Of a stretch of DNA of 64,000 bases, positions 36,476-45,200 are shown piece after piece (position 1 is the stretch's first letter; each line of letters opens with the position of its first letter). The notes beneath the pieces were generated by a model that was given only the letters and a program-made list of their open reading frames with translations, ran no database searches and had not been told where the DNA came from. The DNA lies in contig JAFYWK010000056.1 of the NCBI GenBank assembly GCA_017558065.1, positions 1 to 64,000 on the forward strand, written 5' to 3'. This stretch comes from Paludibacteraceae bacterium. GTDB lineage: Bacteria; Bacteroidota; Bacteroidia; Bacteroidales; Paludibacteraceae. A program made the translations under genes and the position numbers.

Positions 36476-38749
36476 ATGAAACGTCTCATCCCACTAATAG
36501 CCCTTTTCGTTCTCGTTTCTTGCCAACCCAAGGACCCGATAGAGCAGCGCATTGACGATCTCCTTGCACAAATGACACTTGAGGAGAAGATTGGTCAGAT
36601 GAATCAACTCGATCCTTCTTGGAGTGCCGAGGAGAAGGAGCCTTTGATTGCTCAAGGATTGATGGGCTCTATTTTCAATATCGTTGATCCGCAAGAGGTC
36701 AATCGTCTGCAACGCATGGCGGTGGAGGAATCTCGTTTGGGTATTCCATTGCTTGTGGCGCGCGATGTGATTCATGGTTTCCGCACTATTTATCCTATTC
36801 CATTGGGTCAGGCAGCCACTTTTGACCTTGCATTGGTAGAAGAGGCAGCGCGTTTGACAGCTGAGGAAGCGGTGCAAGCAGGCGTACGTTGGACTTTCTC
36901 GCCTATGGTAGATGTTGCGCGTGATCCTCGTTGGGGTCGTGTAGCAGAAGGTTATGGCGAAGACACTTATCTCACTTCTCAGATGGGTGCAGCTGCGGTG
37001 CGTGGTTATCAAGGAAGCGATTCTATTGTTAAGTTAGCTGCTTGTGTGAAGCACTTTGCGGGTTATGCTGTTTCTGAGAGCGGACGTGATTATAACTCCA
37101 CATGGATTCCTGAGATACAACTCCGCGAAACATATCTTCCTCCGTTCAAGGCGGCATTGGATGCGGGTTCGTTGTCTATTATGTGTGCTTTCAATGATAT
37201 CAATGGTGTGCCTGCTTCGGCTAATAAGCATTTGAATGTGAATATCCTCCGTGATGAGTGGCAGTATGATGGTCTGCTCGTGTCTGATTGGGGCTCTATT
37301 ATGAATATGGTATCTCATGGTATTGCTACCGATCGTCGAGAAACAGCTATTCAGAGTCTAGAGGCACAAGTGGAGATGGATATGCAGAGTAATGCGTATT
37401 TGTGGTATCTCAAGGATCTTGTAGAGCAAGGTGTGGTTAGTGAACAACAGATAGATGCTTGTGTGCGTGACATTTTGCGTATGAAGTTCCGTTTGGGTTT
37501 GTTTGATAATCCGTATTGCGAAGTGGAAACACCTCAGTATTTCCAACCAGAGGCATTGGCAGCAGCGCAACGCGCAGCCGAAGAGTCTGCAGTATTGTTG
37601 AAGAACAACAATGCCTTGCCTTTAACCTCTAACCTTTCACCTTTAACCTCCAAACCAACGGTTTTAGTCTGCGGTCCTCTCGCCCACAACCAACACGACC
37701 AGAATGGCACATGGTGCTTTGATAAGGTGGATTCGATGACTATTACTCCTTTGATGGCATTCCGCCAGTTGGCTAAGGAGAGCAAGATTCGCCTCATTGA
37801 GCAGAAGGGTAAGCACTGGTCGCGCGAGGTAAGCCAAAGCAATATTGCTCAGCTCACTCGCTTGGCGAAGCAAGCTGATGTGGTGTTGTATTTCGGTGGT
37901 GAGGAGAGTATATTGTCGGGCGAGGCGCGTTGTCGTGCTCACTTGAATTTGCCGGGTGACCAATCGGAGCAACTCCGTGCGCTCAAAGCCACGGGCAAAC
38001 CAGTCGTATTGACTGTGATGGCAGGTCGTCCATTGTGTATAGGTGATGATATTGCTGCGGTGGATGCGGTGTTGTATGCTTTTCATGGTGGCACGATGCA
38101 AGGTCCTGCTTTGGCTAATCTGATTATGGGTGAGGTGGCACCTTCTGGACGTTTGCCGATTACTTTCCCACAGGCAGAGGGACAAATTCCTTTGTATTAT
38201 AATAAGAAGAACACGGGTCGTCCTACCGACCACCCTGTGTTGATTGATGATATACCAGTAGGAGCGGGTCAGTTCTCTATTGGCGAATCCAGCTATTGGT
38301 TAGAGTATGGCGATCAACCGCTCTATCCTTTTGGTTACGGATTGACTTATACTACCTTCGAGTACGGTCCCGTTGTCCTCTCCGACACAATTCTTGACTT
38401 TACACCTTACACCCTACACCCTACACTGCAGGTTTCCTGCATTATCAAAAACACAGGCAACCGCGAGGCTGTTGCAGTACCACAGTTGTACATCCGTGAC
38501 CTTGTTGGCTCGCTGACACGCCCAGTGCGCGAACTCAAAGGTTTCCAACGCGTGAGTATTCCTGCTGGTGAGTCGCGTACAGTGACCTTCACGCTTACTA
38601 AAGAAGATTTAGCATATTGGCATTTGGCAGAGGGAGTTGATTTAGGGGCGGATGGCAAGTACGAGTTCTCAGCCGAACAAGGTGCTTTCCATGTATGGAT
38701 AGCTCCAAACGCTGCGGAGGGAGAACCTGCTACATTTACACTGAAATAA
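36476..38749 (+). CDS. GH3 beta-glucosidase lipoprotein
   Basis: The 757-residue exo-acting beta-glucosidase is predicted to release glucose from oligosaccharide ends. The lipoprotein signal is FVLVSCQPK (Cys near residue 16). The N-terminal TIM barrel includes IGQMNQLDPSW, ARDVIHGFRTIYPIPLGQAA and CVKHFAGYAV. The nucleophile Asp is in YDGLLVSDWGSIMN (near residue 283). The alpha/beta sandwich domain has QADVVLYFGGEESILSGEAR and the C-terminal FnIII-like domain has QVSCIIKNTGNREAVAVPQLYI. Two in-frame word arrays interrupt it: one encodes LPLTSNLSPLTSK between domains (37615-37655), the other DFTPYTLHPTLQ before the FnIII domain (38399-38431). Confidence 0.93.
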   Translation: MKRLIPLIALFVLVSCQPKDPIEQRIDDLLAQMTLEEKIGQMNQLDPSWSAEEKEPLIAQGLMGSIFNIVDPQEVNRLQRMAVEESRLGIPLLVARDVIHGFRTIYPIPLGQAATFDLALVEEAARLTAEEAVQAGVRWTFSPMVDVARDPRWGRVAEGYGEDTYLTSQMGAAAVRGYQGSDSIVKLAACVKHFAGYAVSESGRDYNSTWIPEIQLRETYLPPFKAALDAGSLSIMCAFNDINGVPASANKHLNVNILRDEWQYDGLLVSDWGSIMNMVSHGIATDRRETAIQSLEAQVEMDMQSNAYLWYLKDLVEQGVVSEQQIDACVRDILRMKFRLGLFDNPYCEVETPQYFQPEALAAAQRAAEESAVLLKNNNALPLTSNLSPLTSKPTVLVCGPLAHNQHDQNGTWCFDKVDSMTITPLMAFRQLAKESKIRLIEQKGKHWSREVSQSNIAQLTRLAKQADVVLYFGGEESILSGEARCRAHLNLPGDQSEQLRALKATGKPVVLTVMAGRPLCIGDDIAAVDAVLYAFHGGTMQGPALANLIMGEVAPSGRLPITFPQAEGQIPLYYNKKNTGRPTDHPVLIDDIPVGAGQFSIGESSYWLEYGDQPLYPFGYGLTYTTFEYGPVVLSDTILDFTPYTLHPTLQVSCIIKNTGNREAVAVPQLYIRDLVGSLTRPVRELKGFQRVSIPAGESRTVTFTLTKEDLAYWHLAEGVDLGADGKYEFSAEQGAFHVWIAPNAAEGEPATFTLK
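37615..37655 (+). repeat. Word array inside the GH3 gene (first)
   Basis: CCTTTAACCTCTAACCTTTC followed by ACCTTTAACC is in frame at the junction of the two main GH3 domains. Confidence 0.8.
38399..38431 (+). repeat. Word array inside the GH3 gene (second)
   Basis: TTTACACCTTACACC followed by CTACACCCTACACTG is in frame. It encodes the peptide TPYTLHPT, also found (TPYTLHST) in GH81 at 53688. Confidence 0.8.
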
Positions 38750-38776
38750 TTAACGCACATAATATACACATACATC

Positions 38777-40834
38777 ATGAACCGCACATTACACATCATC
38801 ACTATCGCTATCGTTGCCTTGCTTTCAGCAACGACAGCTACTGCCGTCACGCAGTATTGCGAGAAGGCAGTTATTTCTACCGTTGGACAAACTGGAGAGA
38901 AACTTATTTTTACTGCTACTAAGACAGGCGATATGGAAACAACTTTTATATTGTATTCGGAAACGAGTGTGTTTAAGGATATTTTTGATGTGGCGTTGCA
39001 ACTTCAACCGCTGTCTATCTCATCAACTACATGGAAGGAAGATTGGACGCTAGTTGACAATAAATTTACGAAGGTTGTAACATGGAATACAATGCCCGAA
39101 TTTATACAATTGTATATTGTGGCAAGGCGTGATAATTCAAAAGGAGGAAGTGACTTGATTGGTGCTACATTTACGGATATAGACATTGCTCATTCTTGTT
39201 CTGGCAATTCGGATGATGATTCTGGTGATGACTCTGGCGATTCGGGAACTACTACTCCCACAGGACCCTCAAATATAGATTGGAATACTATCCCTACTTG
39301 GGTAAATGAGAACGGCAAGACTGAACATAAAGAGCAGTTTAAGGCGCAAGCGGGATGTGGCACTGTACATTATATTCAAGACTATCAGCAAGAATTGTGT
39401 ATTTATGTTGCCTTTGGTAAAAATATTATGGATTGCAATGTCGCACATCATAAAGTAGGTGGTCAATTATTCCTTTGTCTATCTGCCCTCACTGCCCGTG
39501 AGACACAAGTGACTGTTACTTTCGCCGACGACTCAACCTGTTCTTTTTGGATTTACAACGCTCATGCAGAAGTTCCAGAGGAACCAACTGCTGATGGTGT
39601 CTGCACCTACGAAGGTTTTACGAACGATGGTTTGACAGCCCAACCTGGTAAGGACCTCTTTGCAACGGGTTATGAAGTGACATTGCAATTGGATAATACA
39701 TTGGAAAACATTATCGTAAAAGCAACTACCAATGATGGACCTGCTACGCATGCTATCTTCCAAAATTACTACACCTTTATTGAGAAGGAAGCCAACAACG
39801 AGCAGTACATGGATGGCGACAACACATCCACTTTCACCAAAACCATTCCTGTTTCTTGGATAAAAAACAGCACCGACGGCATCATCCGTTTTGCTATCAA
39901 GTTTGAATACCCCAATGGTGTCGTTAAAGTCACCACTCCCGAGTTCTTCTACCTCGATGGTTCGGGCTGTGCGCAACGCGTGTTCGCTATCTACCACCAC
40001 GACGACCTGCCTGCTACGCCTCTTGAGGGCGAAGACCAGTTCACCGAGTTCGCAGGCGGCAGAATCCTTCAGTCTATCCAATACAAACGCCGTATGCCAT
40101 CCGAGGTTTGGGAGACGCTCTCCGTGCCTTTCGAAGTGGACAGTGTGACGGCTTTTGACCCCGCAACGGGTGAGCATGTGCGCCTCTATGCGCAGTACAA
40201 CAATGGCTCTACGCAAGCGGGGCATTATTGGTTGCGCTATTTCAAAACGCCACCAGTCACGCGCACGGAATTCCAATCCAACAGGTACGATATTGAGGCG
40301 ACCTCCCGAGAGGCGGCCAAGCCCGCGAAGGGCAATGCTTATATCATTCGCCTGCCTAATGGCGGTGGTTACTACAACGACAAATACATTGTCTTCCACG
40401 GCCGTGGCTACCAAACCATTGCGGACACCTACAATGCTCCAGACTCGCCTCAGGATGACTACTATACCTATTCGGGCAACAACACCATGATGCCGCAGTA
40501 CCTCTCTTCAGCGTATGTACTCGACAATGCGGGTTATTACTTCACCTCATCTTCCACCGTTACGCTTCCGCCTTTCGAGTGTTCGGTCAATGCCACTGCG
40601 GCTACTATTGCCAAGATGCCACGCATCGCGCTCAATGGCAGAAACAATACCACCACCGACCTCACCCTACTGCCAACCACCGATTTGCAGGGCGGTGTTA
40701 TCTACTCCATTTTCGGTGCCGCAGTAGCGCGTTTCAATACGATAGACGAGTACGACCAAGCATGTCAAACCCTCGCTACGGGTGTTTATGTTATAGTCAC
40801 CCCATCTGCCACCACCAAAATCCAAATCCCATAA
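38777..40834 (+). CDS. Secreted multi-domain protein with shared modules and type A-like sorting end
   Basis: The 685-residue protein has an N-terminal signal peptide. A module beginning YCEKAVI with WKEDWTL and SDLIGATF recurs in the 42280 protein (about residues 25-140). After an Asp/Ser linker, a module of about 95 residues starting IDWNTIPTW and ending FWIYNAHA recurs in the 42280 and 47587 proteins. A central domain of unknown type follows (to about residue 400), then a beta-rich region with WETLSVPFEV. The end (GVIYSIFGAAVARFNT..LATGVYVIVT) resembles a T9SS type A sorting domain. No catalytic motif was recognised. A glycan-binding surface role is inferred from the PUL context. Confidence 0.65.
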   Translation: MNRTLHIITIAIVALLSATTATAVTQYCEKAVISTVGQTGEKLIFTATKTGDMETTFILYSETSVFKDIFDVALQLQPLSISSTTWKEDWTLVDNKFTKVVTWNTMPEFIQLYIVARRDNSKGGSDLIGATFTDIDIAHSCSGNSDDDSGDDSGDSGTTTPTGPSNIDWNTIPTWVNENGKTEHKEQFKAQAGCGTVHYIQDYQQELCIYVAFGKNIMDCNVAHHKVGGQLFLCLSALTARETQVTVTFADDSTCSFWIYNAHAEVPEEPTADGVCTYEGFTNDGLTAQPGKDLFATGYEVTLQLDNTLENIIVKATTNDGPATHAIFQNYYTFIEKEANNEQYMDGDNTSTFTKTIPVSWIKNSTDGIIRFAIKFEYPNGVVKVTTPEFFYLDGSGCAQRVFAIYHHDDLPATPLEGEDQFTEFAGGRILQSIQYKRRMPSEVWETLSVPFEVDSVTAFDPATGEHVRLYAQYNNGSTQAGHYWLRYFKTPPVTRTEFQSNRYDIEATSREAAKPAKGNAYIIRLPNGGGYYNDKYIVFHGRGYQTIADTYNAPDSPQDDYYTYSGNNTMMPQYLSSAYVLDNAGYYFTSSSTVTLPPFECSVNATAATIAKMPRIALNGRNNTTTDLTLLPTTDLQGGVIYSIFGAAVARFNTIDEYDQACQTLATGVYVIVTPSATTKIQIP

Positions 40835-40906
40835 CCCCTAATAATCATTCCCCATTTCTCCTATTAGACCCATATGACTTATAATAATATTAAATATTCA
40901 ACGCCT

Positions 40907-41902
40907 ATGAAACGATTATTCATCTTCTCTTTCGCATTAGTAGCCATGTGCATTAGCGCTTCGGCTGCTACGTATTGCGATGCGCCTATCACCAGCACAC
41001 AGGCGGTGCACACAGCGCACATCACCTGTTCTTCGCTCGGTGGCAACCAGTATCAATTCGTGTTCGAATCTGCAGACGCTTTCAAGAAGTACAACGGCGG
41101 TTCCAACTTCTTCATGAACGTCAATGGAGCAGGTGGCTTCCATGTCTCGAAGAACCTCACACAAGATGGCAATACCCTTTCTGTTATCATCGAGTCCAAC
41201 GTAGCACCTACCATCTATGCAGGTGATTTCTTCGTGCAATACGAGGACGGCGAAGCGTGGTTCAAACTGCCTATTGATGCCGACTTCTCTCAGGTATGCG
41301 ATGGCACAGACACTCCAGATACCCCTGACACCCCCGACACACCAGATACTCCCGACACACCTGACACACCTGATACCCCCGACACTCCTGGCGACCTTCA
41401 AACGGGCTTCTGCTCTGGTACCAGCACAGGTGTGGACCCATTCTATACCAATGCCGACCCACAGCATGCCGTGCAATCGCTGACTCAGGGCTTCAACTGG
41501 AAGGCAGAGACCACTACCACGGGCGTGAATATCACGGTGCAGTTCCTCGACAACCTATCAGGCATGGCATCGCCTTATCTCTTCACGTTCGATGCACAAG
41601 GCATATTGCTGGGCGATCCTATCAAGATGTCGGGTTGGGACAATGCTACTCGCACAGCTACGCACACACTCACAGGTCTGGCTAATGGTTCCGACCTCGT
41701 CTTTCTCGTGCAAGTAGCTTTGGCAGAGGGTAAGATTCTCTTCACCGAACGCGTGCAGTATATTGTTGGTGAGGATTGCAGTGACACAGCGTTGGAGCAA
41801 CCTACTGTCACCACTACTGCCCGCAAGGTCATTGAGAACGGACAGATATACATTATCCACAACGGTATCCGCTATAATGCCCTTGGTGTACAAATTAAAT
41901 AA
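40907..41902 (+). CDS. Secreted protein with (DTP)9 linker and C-terminal tail
   Basis: The 331-residue protein has a signal peptide (to ISASA). A module starting ATYCDAPITSTQAV (about residues 22-133) resembles the third module of the 42280 protein; they share the APTIY segment. A spacer of nine perfect DTP triplets (41309-41389) follows, then an Ig- or FnIII-like domain (FNWKAETTTTGVNITVQFLD). The C-terminal tail is KVIENGQIYIIHNGIRYN. The start is ATG 40907, because the frame extension to 40874 precedes the signal peptide. It is probably a surface glycan-binding or spacer protein. I do not recognise a named family. Confidence 0.65.
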   Translation: MKRLFIFSFALVAMCISASAATYCDAPITSTQAVHTAHITCSSLGGNQYQFVFESADAFKKYNGGSNFFMNVNGAGGFHVSKNLTQDGNTLSVIIESNVAPTIYAGDFFVQYEDGEAWFKLPIDADFSQVCDGTDTPDTPDTPDTPDTPDTPDTPDTPDTPGDLQTGFCSGTSTGVDPFYTNADPQHAVQSLTQGFNWKAETTTTGVNITVQFLDNLSGMASPYLFTFDAQGILLGDPIKMSGWDNATRTATHTLTGLANGSDLVFLVQVALAEGKILFTERVQYIVGEDCSDTALEQPTVTTTARKVIENGQIYIIHNGIRYNALGVQIK

Positions 41903-41929
41903 AGGATTTAGATACCTATTGACACCTAT

Positions 41930-42175
41930 CGTAGCAAACAAAAGAAAACCTTGAATTGACGATAATTGACGAAGTACATTGACAATAATTGTCTTAAAAA
42001 ACGTTCGGTGTTAACATGTATATATTGATTAATGTTATATTACTATACTATAGTTTCGGTAGGAGTTCCTTTGAATTGCCACTGACTTGCCACTGATCTC
42101 CATCGTGACCTCATCGTGACTTCATCGTGACTTCATCGTGACCTCATCGAGAGATCACCGAGTGACAACCGAGAG
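41930..42175 (+). repeat. Word arrays in the 41903-42279 intergenic region
   Basis: The 377-bp gap holds ATTGAC words (about 41955-41990), two TTGCCACTGA words (42075-42095) and five 11-bp units of TCATCGTGACY (42100-42154). No gene or clear promoter was seen. Confidence 0.8.
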
Positions 42176-42279
42176 AAGAGTAGGGGATAAGCAAATAAAA
42201 AAAATGTCCTATTTGACCCATTAGTCCTATTGAACTTATTATAAAAAACGGATAATACTAACTTAAAAATTTATATAAT

Positions 42280-45200
42280 ATGAAAAAACATTTCTTAAAA
42301 TCATTCGCACTACTCGCGATGCTATTTAGTGCGCTGACCCTCTCCGCACAGTCAGGTGTGGATTGGGAAACAATCGGTTGGATTGGCTCAACAGATGCCA
42401 ACTACAACAACAAGTTTAAATGTTCTACGACCGAAGGGTTGGTAAACATTCAACATCCAGGATTTGCAAGTGAAATAGGAATTTACATGACCTTCCCTGC
42501 GGCTGGTATTGATTGCAATCTTACAGGCATTTCAGTACAAGGTGCAGGTATTATCATGCACTTGTCCTCTTTTACCGCAAAAGAAACAGAGGTAGTTGTT
42601 AATTATGCTGGTGGTTCACGCACTTTCTGGGTATATTATGCTGATGGCGCCGAAGGTGGTAGTGACGAAGGCGGCGAAGAACTTCCTGACACTGAAGCTC
42701 CAACTTTAATAAGTGTAGAATTGTTTGGTGCTGCACAAAACTTTGTATTGCTAAGCCCCAATGCTACTGATAATAAGGGTGTAACTTCATATCTAATTAC
42801 TCCTAATGGTGGAGCTGAGAAAGAAGTAACATTGGATAATGCAGGTAAAATAAAGATAGAAGGTCTAACTCTTGATAAGTCATACACCTATTCAGTAAAA
42901 GCAAAAGATGCGGCGGGTAATGTATCTGCAGCTAAAGAGATTACTTTTTCCACACTAGATCGTATATTCTGTGAAGAGGAAATATTACCCAATGTACAGT
43001 TTACAACTAACCAAAAACTTACTTTTACAGCGAAAAAAGTTTCTAATACAGAGACATTATTTACTTTAACATCTTCTACAAGTACTTTGACAAAGATGTT
43101 TAATGTAAACTTGACTAATGCTGGTAGTGGTGTTTTACCCGCTGGTTATGTATGGAAGGATGATTGGACTTTGACAGATAATACATTATCTAAAACTGTT
43201 ACATGGGAAACATATCCTACAAATCCTATTACTATTGCGATTACAGCAAATCGTACTCCTGGTGCAGGTGAAAGTAATTTAATAGGCTTGTCTTACTCGA
43301 TGGATATTTCTAACACCTGTGGCGAAGAACCTGATCCTACTCCAGAACCAGAGCCAGAAGTAGTAGAATCCAACTATTGCCAAAAGTTGTTAACAAATGG
43401 AGACAAAGAGATATATGTAACTGCAATAAAAACCGCTGAAAACGTATATCAACTCATTGTAGAAGGAGAAAAAGTAAGTCAAATAACTGGCACCCACTAC
43501 AATCCAGGTGGTATTCATATTGGAGGTTTAACACCAAAAGAAAAAACAACAGGTGATTATGGAAACAAAGTAGTATATGAATTTGAATTAGAGTCAGCTC
43601 CTACTATATATAATCCCTTATATGTATTATTTGAAGGTAGCGGTGATTTAAACTTTGGCAACATCAATGACATCGTTTGGGGCACTTGCCCAGAGAAAGA
43701 AACTTCTATTTTGACTTCGTTAAATGCAACTGCTGCAAATACATTGTGCAAAGTAAATGAAAGTGTTGCGATTACCGTTGTTGCTAAAGATCAGTACGGA
43801 GCAAATATGAATGCTGGCACTGTAGAATACACCATTTCTCCTGCTGACGCAGGTACTATTGTAGATAATGTATTTACTCCTACTAAAGCTGGTCTTGTTA
43901 CCATTACTGCTTCTGTAGGTACTGTACAAGCAGAACCAGTAGAAGTTTATGCATACGCTGGCGACAACCTCGCATTAAGTACAAACATTGTTACTGACAA
44001 CAAAATTATAGCTCAATCAGATGTTAATCCCACAATTGGCGCAACGAATGCTTTCTATGCGGTTGATGGTAATGATAGCCAATGGCAAGGCTCCTATACA
44101 AATGGTACTGCGGATAATGATGTGGCTCGTACTTACGATGCTTGGTTCGTAGTGGATTTAGGCGCATACTATGATTTAGATTTAGTTTCAATCCATTTTG
44201 AGGGGGCTTGCTCACAAGCATACACCATAGCAGTTTCAAAAGACTTTGTTAATTGGGTAACAGCATACACATACAATGGTAGTGCTGGTGTACAACAAAA
44301 CCGTATAGATGCATTGTATGGTACCAATTTACAGAATGCTACAGACATACGTTTTGTTCGTTTTTGGAGTACAAAAGCAGCTACTGGATATGGTATGAAA
44401 ATATATGATATGCAAGTATATGGTTCAAATAGACAAGAAGTTACAAAAACAGCTACTAAACCAGTTATTAATTCTGCTACCGTAACTTCAAAAACTATTG
44501 AGCAAGCTATTCTTTCCATCAATACAACTTCTTCCGTTGCTATTGCAAAGTATCGTGTTGTTGATAATGCAAATGGTATAGATTGGTTCGTTTCTTCTCT
44601 CAATCCTACTGAATATGTGATAGCTCATCTCAAAGATAATACATCTTATACACTTTCTTTATATGCTTATGATATTGATGGTAATATATCTGATGTATTC
44701 ACAATGGAAGAGTTTAAGACATTAGCAGACAATACCAAACCCACCACTGCATCTCCAACTCCAACTCGAGATGAAGAAGATGTATTAGCATTCTACTCTG
44801 ATACATATACTCCAGTTATTAATTGGGGAAGTAAAAAAGATTGGAATGGCGCAGGTACAGTAACTGAAAATGCAATCTCTGCAAATAATTATCTTATGTA
44901 TAAAGATGTTACATGGTGGGGCTGGACTTATGGCGTTAAAGATGGTTATACAAATGGAACACTTACTGGCGTTGATTGCTCAAATATGGAGTATCTGCAT
45001 ATTGATGTATGGGGCCCAATAGATGGCAAGATCCGCGTAATTCCTATTTATGGCGGAGGAGTACCAAATAATGAGAATTATTATGCTGAGGTCACAATTA
45101 AAGCAGGTCAATGGAACTCCGTAGATGTTGCTTTGGCTGATTTTGTAGGTGCTGGTGATAAGCATGATTTCTCTTCTATTTATCAAATTAAGTTTGCAGA

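Noticed and set aside
38407-38850. Open frame opposite the GH3/38777 junction
   Set aside because: Antisense shadow crossing two genes, with no independent support.
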